Positions 34,216 through 45,530 of a stretch of 64,000 bases of DNA are shown here, one piece after another. The stretch's first letter is position 1. Each line of letters opens with the position of its first letter. The notes under the pieces were generated by a model. It saw only the letters and a list, made by a program, of their open reading frames with translations, had not been told where the DNA came from and searched no databases. The position numbers and the translations under genes were made by a program. Source of the DNA: Nemertoderma westbladi (lineage: Eukaryota; Xenacoelomorpha; Nemertodermatida; Nemertodermatidae); contig JAUCBJ010006985.1 of assembly GCA_032718475.1 (NCBI GenBank), positions 33,445 to 97,444 on the forward strand, given 5' to 3'.

Positions 34216-35478
34216 TTTATGTTTCCTAAAGTAAAGATGTGTAATCTGATTATTATTATGATTGCTACATAACATGGTATAGAGACTATCTTATCTTATA
34301 ACCGTTATCAACAGTGTTGTAGTCATAATTTGCAACGTTTCATTGAAATAATCACTTGAAATATTCGAATACATTCTACCCATAATAATTAATACTAATT
34401 ATTGTAAAACTATTTTTCTATGCGGAAATCCAGACTGAAAGTCTCTCTCTTGATATCTGTTGTTCCTTTGCGTCAATATAATTAGAGTGTATTTAACAAA
34501 TTTATTGTATCCGTTGAAATGTATTTGTAAACAATAATTTAGTTGTCATGATTTTTAAGTAAGATTAGGTTAATTAAATAAAGCCTTTATAAAATTATTA
34601 TTATTATCCTGGGGGAAACTTTACAGCTTTATCGAAACTCTATAGCTCCATGGTAAGTATAGCTCCACGAAACTCTATGGGGGGGGGGGGGGGGGGGGGG
34701 GTAGTATACTCCAGGTATTAAACTAAACTGATCCTTTTCTTATATATGATGGACAGATTGTCGGATAGTCAGAAAGACCAAATTTAATATACTATCTAGT
34801 TAAGTTTTTGAATTTATTTTTTGAAATATACCAGAACATGACTAGCTATTTTATTTTTAAAAAATAATGTTCTAGAACGAATATTTTTTGAAATATTTAA
34901 AAAATTATCAAACACTAATGTTTAGTAACTTTATTTTTTCATATCAATAAAAAGCTTGTCTTGCAAGGATTCCAAATACAACTAATTACCCAACTAATTA
35001 GTATAAACAATTTCGTGGGAGGGTTTACGACGTACCTCCAGTTCCCCCTCCCTCCTCCAAGCCAATTACTAGCTTTACCTGTATCATGGACGTAGGGAGC
35101 ATCTGGAGTGGGGTAGGGCACATTTTTGAAAAGCGGACCATTATCATTTAAATAATTTTTTTTTATATTTATTATAACTAACCGACCACAGGACTATGTT
35201 AATTAACCCAACAACCACCCCCCCCCCCCCCCCCCCCGATTGTTACCTTAGATACCGCTATTAATATGTGTTTTGCAATTTAAAGTTGAAATTTAAACCT
35301 GTATTTGTAAAACAAATTCGAAAAAACTCAAAATACGAATGGATTTGATTTGATGGGATTGATTTGATTGTACCATGACCTTTTAATTGCACACAAATAA
35401 ATACAATACAAAGCTAAAATAATGTTGGGACATCTTTAACAATTAACTTTACTACGTGTCTCATGTCCTAGAGCGTCC
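34216..35478. other. AT-rich interior of the 6.1-kb element
   Basis: Noncoding. A poly(G) tract (about 34681-34701) and a poly(C) tract (about 35217-35237) form complementary arms about 515 bp apart, but no core motif lies between them and no target duplication was seen. Confidence 0.5.
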
Positions 35479-35486
35479 TCTACCGA

Positions 35487-36649
35487 CAGGGGCGGTTCTA
35501 GGATTTTGCTGGGGGGGGGGGGGGGGGGGGGCAAAATATTTAATTTGCTGAGGTCAATTTTTCGGACTTGTAAACGTTTATAAACGCCAGCTTTAAATCG
35601 TTCAACAAAAACATTCCTAACAACAACTTTGTCTAAACCCGTCTATGTCTAATTATCTAATTATTTAGTTAATGGAAGGGTCGCAGCCGTCAGCTGGTGG
35701 TAACCCGTATCGTTCCAAAGATGTGGAGGAGAGACGCGACGTGTGTGGCACTCCTTTCCATTAATTTGTAATGATATCGTTTATTGTTTTGGTTAGTTAG
35801 GTTTCGGTATGGAGATGGTGTTCTGCGCAATAAAATAATTATCTTATATTTAATTATTTAAGAGGCAATAAATATACTTTAGTATTTTAGCCGCACAAAC
35901 TTTCATAACATGTGTGGTAGTGGAAAATATTGAAGTAATTAAATGACTATTTTAAGACTATTTTAATTGCAAAATTATATTATATTAAGAAATTTACTGC
36001 TTAAATTTACTTGCACATGCCTTAAACCACAAAGCCACTGAACTTACCAATGGAGATATTTCCAGTGACCATACCATGGACCAATCGCAGGAGACATCTA
36101 CCTTCTCACCTGTGACACCTTCACATGTGCAATGTGGGCAGTGCTGAAAGGCTATGCAACCAATACAGAACCAAACTACTATGTTTGTATGTTGGATGGG
36201 CTAAATGTCTAGCATCAATAAGCTAAACTTGGAACCACCATTATACTATCAGCTGGCTATGATGCCACTACTGCTCAAATTTTGGCGCCCCTTGGAAGGT
36301 GCCCCCCCCCCCCCCCTTCTGCACGCCACTGCACGTTTCGGAAACAAGCTACAGTTCGAAGAAGAAAACTTTGAAGAAAATTTCCCGATTTTTTCCCGAA
36401 TTCCCAAAGTTCCAGAATTTTACAAAAATATCAGAGTGTTTTATAATGGATATCTCCGGGTAGTAACTAAATTTTGAAAAAAAATAGAAGTCTTTTCCCA
36501 GAGAGGTCTGTTTTCGAGCAAGTCGGTACCCACTGGTACGGATTTACCACATTACCTTTCGCTAGGGAGGGGGCAAGCCCCCCCCCCCAAGATACCTGCG
36601 GAGGGGCAGATGCCCCCTTGCCCCCCCCCCCCCCCTAGAACCGCCACTG
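35487..36649. mobile_element. hAT-like nonautonomous element with poly(G)/poly(C) arms
   Basis: The ends are CAGGGGCGGTTCTAGG and CTAGAACCGCCACTG, typical CAG-ended hAT inverted repeats. The perfect 8-bp target duplication TCTACCGA lies at 35479-35486 and 36650-36657. Directly inside are poly(G) (about 35511-35531) and poly(C) tracts (about 36578-36589 and 36621-36635). The interior includes the core motif CGTTTATTGTTTTGGTTAG at about 35780 and a further poly(C) tract at about 36302-36316. No transposase frame remains. Confidence 0.85.
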
Positions 36650-36671
36650 TCTACCGAGCATCACCATCCTG

Positions 36672-38293
36672 TAGGGCTCGATCGGAGCTCCGGCCTCCGG
36701 CTCCGGCCATTTTGGCACCTCCGGCTCCTGCTCCGGCTCCGGTAAAAATATTGCCGGAGTTAATTTTTTAATAAAGTATTATATTTTCGTGCATATTCTA
36801 ATCTGAACAATTATTTAACACTATAAGCAGATAAGTACCGGTACTGTAGTACAGCTTCAATCTCAAGTATAATCTGATAATACTGCAGTATTTACTTAAA
36901 GTCAATGACTGACTGACTGTACTGCTGTACTGCAGTACTGGTACCGGTACTGGCCAGCTGGCTGACTAGCAGACTATTACAGATAGGCCCTACTTTAAAA
37001 AATTGTAAATGCTATGATTGTACACTGTCAGACTGTACCACTGCAGCCATTTACTGCTGTCATGCCAGCATACTGTACTGCAGTACTGGTACACGTACGG
37101 TAGGCTACCTACTAGGGCTCGATCGGAGTTCCGGCTCCGGCTCCGGCTCCGGCCGGAGTTTCTTACATCCGGCTCCGAACCGGAGCGAGTTAGAAAAATC
37201 ACCGGAGCCGGAGTTTTTTTAATAATGTATGTTTTATATTAATGTACATAATATAGGCTAGGCTAGTATAGGCAGATAGGCATATGGCAGCAGTATATTC
37301 CAGTGTACGGATCAATACCAGATACTGCAATAGCCTACTCCAGCTGTCCAGTACCGGTAGTACTGCAGTACTGTCTGACTGTACTACTTTGATACTACTA
37401 TTATTACAGTATTACTTACAGCTATACTACAGTACTGCAGTAAACTGGTAAAGCAGTCAGGCAGTGTAATACTAAATAACTTAGATTTACTGGCAGGCTG
37501 GTAATGGTAGTACTACAGCAGTACAGTAGTACTGTAGTACCGGTACTACTTCCTGACTTCTGTACTCACTGACTTAATCTAATTCCGGAACTGCTGTACT
37601 GGTAGCGGTAGGCCTACCTGACAGCTTGAATACACAGTCTGACAATCCCGCACCTCAAGCTACTGTAGGTACTACCTATACAGCTATATGTACTATAATT
37701 CTGGAAGGGGAATGGACTGAGAATGATGCAAGGAGTTCTGTCCGCGACCAGGATATAAGTACCAACGACGGTGACCCGGTGCCCGGATATGAGTACCGAC
37801 GACGGCGACCCGGATATTAGTACTAACGACGGCGACCCGGTCCGGATATAGGGAAAATACACATAGGGAAAGAAACTCCGGCTCCGGTCAAACTCCGGCA
37901 ATTTTTTTTCCACTCCGGTCCGGCTCCGGCAAAATAAAAACTCCGATTGAGCCCTACTACCTACAGTACACACCTCTACCACAGTTAGACAGTTAGTGAG
38001 TTAGGTACTGTAGGTAATTTTTAGCCGTCAGCGTCAGGCCGTCGCCGTCAGCGTCAGGCCGTCTGTCCGTGATAGATTAATTACTTAAATTTTAAATTGA
38101 AAATTCGTAAATCTATAACTTATGAAATTAATTAGACCTACAGTAGGATTGATTATGAGCGATTGGCGAACGATAACCATACTTTATTTTTTTTTGAAAA
38201 ACTCCGGCTCCTGCTCCGGCTCCGGCCAAATTGTCCAACTCCGGCTCCTGCTCCGGCTCCGGCCAAATCCCAACTCCGATCGAGCCCTACCTA
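36672..38293. mobile_element. hAT-like element with (CCGGAG)n subterminal repeats, reverse orientation
   Basis: It starts TAGGGCTCGATCGGAG and ends CTCCGATCGAGCCCTA, with many CTCCGG units next to each end. CCATCCTG flanks at 36664-36671 and 38294-38301, with an extra CCTA at the right. It belongs to the same family as 40168-41417 and 45913-46579 but is inverted relative to them. It is interrupted by the nested 37113-37956 element and is noncoding. Confidence 0.85.
37113..37956. mobile_element. Nested hAT-like element, (CCGGAG)n subfamily
   Basis: It starts TAGGGCTCGATCGGAG and ends CTCCGATTGAGCCCTA, with the perfect 8-bp target duplication CTACCTAC (37105-37112 and 37957-37964). Its interior differs from the host element and includes repeated CCCGGATAT units with GGCGACCCGG near 37775-37850. 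It is inserted inside 36672-38293. No coding capacity is seen. Confidence 0.9.
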
Positions 38294-38741
38294 CCATCCT
38301 GTCCCATAATAACTTCGTAGCGGCTTTGTGTCGACGGTCGAAAAATGGCCATACAGTAGTGCTTTTTTTCTGACCTTCGTCCTGGAACCCTATGCAGCCG
38401 GGTACTATATAGCTATACACCGGCTTTCATTGCAGTAAAGAAAAGTGTAGGCGCCGTATAACCGCGGTAAAATCAGTTTTCAGATCTAGCTCCTCTACGA
38501 ATTTATTATGCCCTATATTAATTAAATAAAACACGGCAAAGATAGGTGGAATATTCTGATATTCAATTAAAGGGATATTGCGTTAGACTGTTAGAGAAAC
38601 TGTGATAGGCAAAACAGAAGTAGGCCTAAGCAGCTAGGCTTGTACAGTCTGCAGTCTGACAGTTGTAGCTAGAATAATTGCTGAATTGCATCGGATCGGA
38701 TCGGATCGGATCGGACGGCATCTGACATATAATTCTACCTC

Positions 38742-38890
38742 AAGATGAATGAGTAGAGTTGAAACATCATCCACATATCCAAGGAATAGGAAAACTCCAG
38801 CAACACTTCCCAGAGGAACACCACTCACTGTCAACAGGGTAATTCCATCCAAATTCGACAAATCGCGGTGGCATGGGGTCATCGATTTCA
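38742..38890 (-). pseudogene. LINE reverse-transcriptase remnant, upstream half
   Basis: On the minus strand the frame shows GITLLTVSGVPLGSVAG and FLFLGYVDD, like reverse-transcriptase motif B (SGVPQGS consensus). It continues, after removal of the 6.1-kb element and one target copy, into FANDLNDSAILLYA at 32618 downwards without a frame break. Its left-hand sequence merges with the border of the large inverted duplication at about 38838. Confidence 0.6.
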
Positions 38891-40167
38891 TTTATTTTTG
38901 GATATATGGTCGGAAATGGTATAAAATGACACCTGATGAAATATTTCTGATGATGGTGTATTTATTGGCTTTCAAGATATTGCAGTTCAAAGTTTGCGAT
39001 TTATTCGAACATATCCCCAATCTGCCAATGAAATCTACAGAAAATCTTTCTGACTAGTGGGTGGAGTGTCATTTTATATTTATTGTACACATAAATAGGT
39101 CTCATACACATTAAAACCATGAATAAATACCACCCACTTGTCAGACCAACTTTTCTATGTGGCCAAAGTTTGGACTTTTCGACAAATTTTGTCTTTTTGA
39201 GGCTTGGGTGGTCTGATTAGTGGGTAGCCCAAAACATGTAGTACCGGTAAATAGTTAGATATACCCAGGCCAAGGGTGGTTCGGTGGTACAATTTTCATG
39301 TACCACCAGCAACAGAGCAAGACAGACTTCCATATCATCATCTGGAAAATTGAAACTTTCCAAAATTGCCATACTTCGGAACATCACTGCAAGCGTCTAA
39401 TAAAAGATGGGTGCTTGAAATGAATCATGAGTAGTAACATGGATAAGGGAAACATGCATGACAAGTTTCGGATCCCACCCATCTGCCCATGCCTTCTTCA
39501 GTATATATTATTCAATTTAAAAGTTCAATTTTCAAAATTAATCGTCAGATTAAATACTTTAGAACCAAGGTCTGCCTACGAGGTTGCTCTCATAACCAGC
39601 ACACATTAAGTATTTAAATGTTTTTTAGACACAATAAAGGCTGTTTTTTGTACCACCCACTTCGTCAGATATTTTATGTGTAACAAACAAAGGTAAATAA
39701 TTTTAACATATTATTGACCAATTTCAATACCCAATGAGTTATATACACCTGATACTATTAATTATTATATCATAATAGAAAGAAAACCTGTTTGAAATTC
39801 ATCTATATAATTCCCCAATTAGGGAGTGGCAGCAGGGAGTGGAACGTAATACAGTATGTTCATTATGATGAGGCAAGTCAGTGATAATTAATATAGTTAT
39901 TGTGGTAGAAAAGATACTAGATCAATTATTGAGCATAGCAGTATTGTAGATCATGCAATTCCTTCGGTCCTACGAATTACCCCAAAATACCCCAAAACAC
40001 CCCAAAAGACCCCAAAATAGTATAAAACTACCCCAAAATACCCCAAAATAGTTCATAATTACCCCAAAATACCCCAAAATAGTTTAGAATTACCCCAAAA
40101 TACTTTTTTTTGAGCCTTTGTTTTGGAAATTTAATTTACCCCAAAATATGGCAAAATGACGAATTAC

Positions 40168-41417
40168 TAGGGCTCGATCGGAGTTGGGATTTAGCCGGAG
40201 CCGGAGCAGGAGCCGGAGTTGGACAATTTGGCCGGAGCCGGAGCAGGAGCCGGAGTTTTTCAAAAATTTTAAAAATTTAATTATTTATAAAAAAAAAATA
40301 AAGTATGGTTATCGTTCGCCAATCGCTCATAATCAATCATACCGGTACTGTAGGTCTAATTACAGAATTAATTTCATAATTTATAGATTTACGAATTTTC
40401 AATTTAAAATTTAAGTAATTAATTTATCACGGACAGACGGCCTGACGCTGACGGCTAAAAATTACCTACAGTACCGTACCTAACTCACTACCTAACTGTA
40501 TAGCCGTACAGCCGTAAGTGTACAAGAACTGCAGTACAGTATGGGGCCGTCCAAGTATGACGTCTGCACTTTTCCCCAAAATGTTGACCCCCTCCCTCCC
40601 CTAAATCAGATGTCATCAGATAGGCGTTGACCCCCCCCCCCCCCCCCCCCCCTAAATCAGATTAAAAAAAAATTTGTAATAAACTTAATAGTTTATTACA
40701 AAAAATTTTTTATTTTATTTTTTTTTATTATGAAGATGTTTCATTTTCAGGCGAACCCCAGTACCGCAGTACCCCAGTCTGCCAGTAGCACGCGTCCTAA
40801 TCACTGAAACATGGTGACTGGTAACTGAAACAGAAGGTTGTGCTAGGATCCTTCGGGGGCTTCGAACAATTAAAATAGCAAGCTATTTACTCTTCTGCTA
40901 TATCTCTTCTAGCACCTATAAATGAACATGCTGACGTCAGATTTTGGCTGACCCCCTCCCCTCCCCTCCTCATCAGCACGTCATCAGATTTTCCCAACCC
41001 CCCCCCCCCCCCCCTAAATTACTGACGTCATACTTGGACGGCCCCTATGCTGGCATGGCATCAGTAAATGGCTGCAGTGGTACGTACAGTGTACAATCAT
41101 AGCATTTACAATTTTTTACAGTAGGGCCTACCAGTAATAGTCTGCTAGTCAGCCAGCTGGCCAGTACCAGTAGGCCTACTGCAGTACAGTCAGTCAGTAA
41201 TTGACTTTTAAGTAAATACTGCAGTATTATGCTTGATATTGAAGCTGTACTGCAGTACTTATAGTGTAAATAATTGTTCAGATTAGAATATGCACGAAAT
41301 ATAATACTTTATTAAAAAATTAACTCCGGCAATATTTTTACCGGAGCCGGAGCAGGAGCCGGAGGTGCCAAAATGGCCGGAGCCGGAGCCGGAGGCCGGA
41401 GCTCCGATCGAGCCCTA
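40168..41417. mobile_element. hAT-like element, (CCGGAG)n family
   Basis: It starts TAGGGCTCGATCGGAG and ends CTCCGATCGAGCCCTA, with the perfect 8-bp target duplication CGAATTAC (40160-40167 and 41418-41425). CCGGAGCCGGAGCAGGAG-type repeats lie just inside both ends. It is colinear with 45913-46579 and holds an extra insertion at 40543-41045. Confidence 0.9.
40543..41045. mobile_element. Harbinger-like MITE nested in the hAT-like element
   Basis: Perfect inverted ends GGGGCCGTCCAAGTATGAC... and ...GTCATACTTGGACGGCCCC of about 22 bp, flanked by TAT (40540-40542 and 41046-41048). The uninserted family members at 37060 and 46190 show the site with a single TATGCTGG. A 3-bp duplication and GGGGCCGTCC ends resemble PIF/Harbinger MITEs. 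Inside are two poly(C) tracts and a perfect hairpin, TTTGTAATAAACT/AGTTTATTACAAA, at 40673-40702. Confidence 0.8.
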
Positions 41418-41696
41418 CGAATTACCCCAAAATAATGACGAATTACCCCAAAATAATTAAAAAATTTTTCTTCACTCTCGTTTATTGTTTTGGTTAAAAA
41501 AACTTGCCACTGTAACCTGCTCCTTTCCCTCGCTGTTAAAAAACATTGTTAGCTTATTTTGGGGTATTTTGGGGTAATTTTTTAGCCTTTTAGGGGTATT
41601 TTGGGGTAATTTTTGACTATTTTGGGGTATTTTGGAGTATTTTGGGGTGTTTTGGGGTATTTTGGGGTAATTCGTAGGACCCTAATTCCTTTATGA

Positions 41697-42020
41697 ACAA
41701 TGATCGCAGACAAATTCTGCATCGTAATCGACATTAACTGGCAGGCAGCTGGTGCATGACCAATATTTATCGCACACTACCCAAATCTTCTGATTTTTTT
41801 TTGTATCACTGGCCCAATGTTTTTAACACTTGTAGCAGATATTCTCATCCTCATCTGTCTCATCAGTAGGAACATCAACACAAGGGACAACAGCAACCTT
41901 GCGTTGAACTGCCTTTACTTTCTTCGCGGTAGAAGATGATAAAGTACGGCATTCCAGCTTCCCATCAGCAGTAATATCATATATATGGTATGACCGCGTC
42001 CTTGCCACACGTGACACCAC
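41697..42020 (-). pseudogene. C-terminal fragment of an unknown protein with a zinc-finger-like tail
   Basis: Reading outward from the centre of the palindrome on the minus strand, a frame ends DETDEDENICYKC and stops. In a shifted frame just after, it continues KNQKIWVVCDKYW, CTSCLPV and FVCDHCS, then stops. The spacing of CxxC pairs with a W and a CD resembles PHD-like fingers found at the C-terminus of some transposases. The right arm carries a mirrored, further decayed copy at 42035-42350. Both arms share the TAA after CYKC. The protein is not identified. Confidence 0.45.
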
Positions 42021-42438
42021 TTCTTGAAACTGGAGGCAGGGACGCGGTCATACCATAGATATGATATTACTGCTGATGGGAAGCTGGAATGGGGTACTTT
42101 ATCATCTTCTACAACTAAGAAAGTAAAGGCAGTTCAACACATGGTTGTTGTTGTCCTTGTGTTGCTGTTCCTTCTTATCAGACAGACTGACAGATGAGGA
42201 TGAGAATATCTGCTACAAGTGTTAAAAACTTTGGGCGGGTGATACAAAAAAAATCAGAAGATTTGGGTGGTGTGCGATAAATATTGGTCATGCACCAGCT
42301 GCCTGCCAGTTAATTTGGATTACGATGCAGAATTTATCTGAGATCACTGTTCATAAAGGAATTGCATGATCTACAATACTGCTATAGGCCTACTCAATAA
42401 TTGATCTATTATCTTTTCTACCATAATAACTATATTAA

Positions 42439-43521
42439 CCCTGCCCCGGTATGGTAAAAAATTATCCTTCACCAGTAACGTGGGATATTTTTATACCCCA
42501 AATTGATAAGACATTTTAAGTAACATTAAACAGAAAAACACTTGCAATCCCACTCCCAGAATTTGCCAAATGGTGAAAAAATAAGTTGTGAATTTGTTTT
42601 TTCAATTTGGTTGAAGCTGTGAAGTCTACCCAACGCTCAATGCCACAAAAGTTATCCCACTACAATCGCGATCACCGTTAACGTCGCGATGGGGCGTTTT
42701 GCAACAAGATACTATCATAGTGAAGCATTAGCTGTGAGAGTGTTTCTCATTTTAGGTTTTTAGTGGTGTTATGGGTCAAATATACCATTGCAGTTCCAAG
42801 AAGCATAAAATGAGTCAAATACCACCACTGAAAGGCAACAAGGTGAAATATATATATATACAGATAGGCCCTATATCACCTCGCAATAGGAGAAGATCTT
42901 GAATTGTAATATGAAATTTACACCATGACTGCAAAAGTACTGATAATTTGGTTATAAAATGTGATTATTGTCCAACTAAATTATACATTAATTGCAGTTA
43001 CAATGAACCCAAAAGGACAGAACACCACTAAGAAAGCCTACAATACTGCAAAAAGAATTATTCACATATACTTAGCAATCTATCACGATTAGGCCGAAGT
43101 CTTGGCTTGTGAAATACAGGCCATACACAATACCAGAATACAGTAGCTTCATAATACTGATAATTTGTTCTTAAAAGTCAAAGTTAAAACATGCCTCTAG
43201 CAGTCTAGCAGTCTAGTACAACTAAATCGACCATTGTGGTTCCAATAACACCAAAATGAGTCACAAAGTACCACTAAACCAGCACCATAACGTTATGGGG
43301 TATTTTTATACCCCATCTTACCCAACTAAGTTGTTTTCAAATTAAAGGCCCATAACATTTTTCATAAACAAAATTTTATGGGTTTGACCCACACAATCGT
43401 TAGATTACAAGTTTTTTGGAAGATACTATGAAGCTGGACATACATAATATAAGAGATTGTCGAAAAATATCAAAATTAATCCCCTTGGGGTATTATTTTA
43501 CCCCACGTTACCGGGGGAGGG
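42439..43521. mobile_element. piggyBac-like nonautonomous element
   Basis: TTAA lies at each side (42435-42438 and 43522-43525). The ends begin CCCTGCCCCGG and, read inward from the right, CCCTCCCCCGGTAACG. TTAA targets with CCC-starting ends characterise piggyBac. The matching left palindrome arm holds the unoccupied site (GATAATTAATATAG near 39890). The motif GGGGTATTTTTATACCCC or a one-base variant occurs near 42482 and 43297. No transposase frame. Confidence 0.8.
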
Positions 43522-44195
43522 TTAATTATCACTAGGGTTCAACAGAAGGCACTTTACGGGGCCGAACCGAACCGAACCGAAGCAGGGCCAACTTCGGGCC
43601 GAACCGAACCGAATCCGAACCGAAGTTCAGAAAGTTAGCAAGTTATGGTCATAAATTCGTATTTACGTCACTATACTGGCTGACTGGCAGTGGCAGACTG
43701 GTACCCTACCTATTTGGTCTGCGGACTTAGCGAGAAAGCTATGATTAATTAAAAAACGGACTTAGCGAGAAAGCTATGATTAATTAAAAAAATAAATACT
43801 ACAAAATAAAATGGCAATATTTACATTACTGTACATTACTAACCTAAACTACTGTATACTTACTGTATGCATGCACTTACTGTATGCACCACATTTTCAC
43901 CCGTAGTAAGCCGTACAGTACAGTAGTGACGTCAAATTTAGAAAACCTCACTAAAAGTACAGGTAGTCTTTGTAATACTATTTATATGAGGTAGTAGGTA
44001 TATTTGGTATTATGTATCAAAGTTATGATTAATTAAAAAATAGGGTACTACAAAGTAAAATGGCAATATTTAGCCTAACCTAAACTACTGTATAATTAAG
44101 CTAATTTTGAAACTACCCAAGTAACCTGGAAACAATTAAAAAAATAATGCCATTTAAATGGAAGTTCAGTCCAAAATTAAGGGTGTAAACGTTAA

Positions 44196-44466
44196 GCAGA
44201 CAGTGGTGCAGACTGCAGACACCTGGCAGCCTGGTGCGGCCAGTGGTGCAGCGTGCAGACAGTGGTGCTAGTGTAGACATTAGTGCAGACAGTGGTGCAG
44301 ACACTGGTGCAGACAGTGGTGCAGACACTGGTGCAGACAGTGGTGCAGACACTGGTGCAGACAGTGGTGCAGACACTGGTGCAGACAGTGGTGCAGACAC
44401 TGGTGCAGACAGTGGTGCAGGCAGACAGTGTGCAGACACTGGTGCAGACAGTGGTGCAGACACCTG
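44196..44466. repeat. Left 12/24-bp array, GGTGCAGACAGT type
   Basis: Near-perfect alternation of GGTGCAGACAGT and GGTGCAGACACT. Because the period is a multiple of three and lacks stop codons, several frames on both strands stay open. Inverse of 45078-45530. Confidence 0.95.
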
Positions 44467-45077
44467 GTGAAAATACTGAAATACCAGAGTACCACGAAAC
44501 ACAATACCACCAGGGCACCAGGCACTATTATATTATATTTTATCATAGACTTTATTATCTACAAATATGCGAGTAACTACTGAAAGGTTCTACATGAAGT
44601 AGGGAGGACGTATGTAGTACAAGTCGGGGTGCGTGCGGGTGAATGTGCCCTGATTACAAATAATTATAAGAGGTGTGTACGAAAGTAATTAATCGGTATT
44701 CTCGTTTTCATATAAACAATAATGTCTATAAATTGTAAGCAGCAATGTCTCCAAGGAATGAGGTTTAAGCGACAGTGTTTGATTGTTTATACATGACCTC
44801 ACTTTATACAGAGTATGTTTAATTTGTTTACCTTTACTGGAGCCACTGCTTATTACTGTATAATAAAACGAGCTCATTAAGTTATTGTCTCATGCTGGGG
44901 ATATACATTCACTAACTACAGTAAGGTCTCAGTAATTCTTAGCCCGCGAGTATTCTTAGCCTGCGAGTATTCTTGGCCCTTGGGTATTCTTAGCCCGCAA
45001 AACAATAACGTTTATTGTTTTGGTTCCCCCAATACTCCTCTGAAACCTGCTCCTTTACTAACCTGCTCGCCCCTTTA

Positions 45078-45530
45078 CTGTCTGCACCAGTGTCTGCACC
45101 AGTGTCTGTACCACTGTCTGCACCAGTGTCTGCACCACTGTCTCTGCACCAGTGTCTGCACCACTGTCTGCACCAGTGTCTGCACCACTGTTTGCACCAG
45201 GTGTCTGCACCACTGTCTGCACCAGTGTCTGCACCACTGTCTAGCACCAGCCAGTGTCTGTCACCACGTGTCTGCACCACTGTCTGCACCAGGTGTCTGC
45301 ACCACTGTCTGCACCAGAGTCTGCACCACTGTCTGCACCACTGTCTGCACCACTGTCTACACCACTGTCTGCACCAATGTCTGCACCACTGTCTGCACCA
45401 ATGTCTGCACCACTGTGTGGGTCTGCACCACTGTCAGCACCAGTGTGTGCACCACTGTCTGCACCCGGTGTCTGCACCACTGTCTGCACCATTGTCTGCA
45501 CCACTGTCTGCTCTGCACCAGTGTCTGCTT
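45078..45530. repeat. Right 12/24-bp array, ACTGTCTGCACC type
   Basis: Inverse of the left array, longer and more irregular, with units such as ACTGTCTGCACC and AGTGTCTGCACC and several small indels. Confidence 0.95.

Larger units (their letters stand above)
32628..38742. mobile_element. 6.1-kb hAT-like composite element carrying a DDX1 fragment
   Basis: The left end TAGGGTGCATTTATAGTCAG and the reverse of the right end share GTCAGATGCCGTCCGATCC, followed by (CCGAT)n subterminal repeats and about 100 bp of further inverted similarity. The left end is duplicated in tandem (copies at 32628 and about 32895). AGATGAAT flanks the element on both sides (direct repeat AAGATGAAT at 32619-32627 and 38742-38750), so the target duplication is 8 or 9 bp. 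TAGGG ends with 8 bp fit the hAT superfamily. The inside holds no transposase, but it has a DDX1 pseudogene (33202-33996), a TGTACC array, poly(G) and poly(C) tracts, and later insertions at 35487-36649 and 36672-38293. Confidence 0.7.
39964..41682. mobile_element. TIR element with inverted (ACCCCAAAAT)n arms and the core motif
   Basis: The ends are TCGGTCCTACGAATTACCCC and GGGGTAATTCGTAGGACCC. The probable 8-bp target duplication is CAATTCCT (39956-39963) and TAATTCCT (41683-41690), with one mismatch. The right palindrome arm keeps the empty site (AAAGGAATTGCATG near 42356). The left arm is an ACCCCAAAAT array (39977-40160) and the right arm its inverse (about 41560-41675). Between them, after the nested 40168-41417 element, lie CGTTTATTGTTTTGGTTAA (41481-41499) and TGTAACCTGCTCCTTTCC (41511-41528). 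Noncoding. Confidence 0.75.

Noticed and set aside
38122-38420. Arginine/serine-rich (RSRSRSRS) frames resembling SR proteins near 36990, 38184, 40184 and 45823
   Set aside because: They are translations of the (CCGGAG)n subterminal repeats of the hAT-like elements.
32628-38742. Mutator-like (Pack-MULE) classification from the 9-bp direct repeat AAGATGAAT
   Set aside because: The TAGGG left end and (CCGAT)n subterminal repeats fit the neighbouring 8-bp hAT-like elements better. The ninth base is a shared A. I keep MULE as an alternative only.
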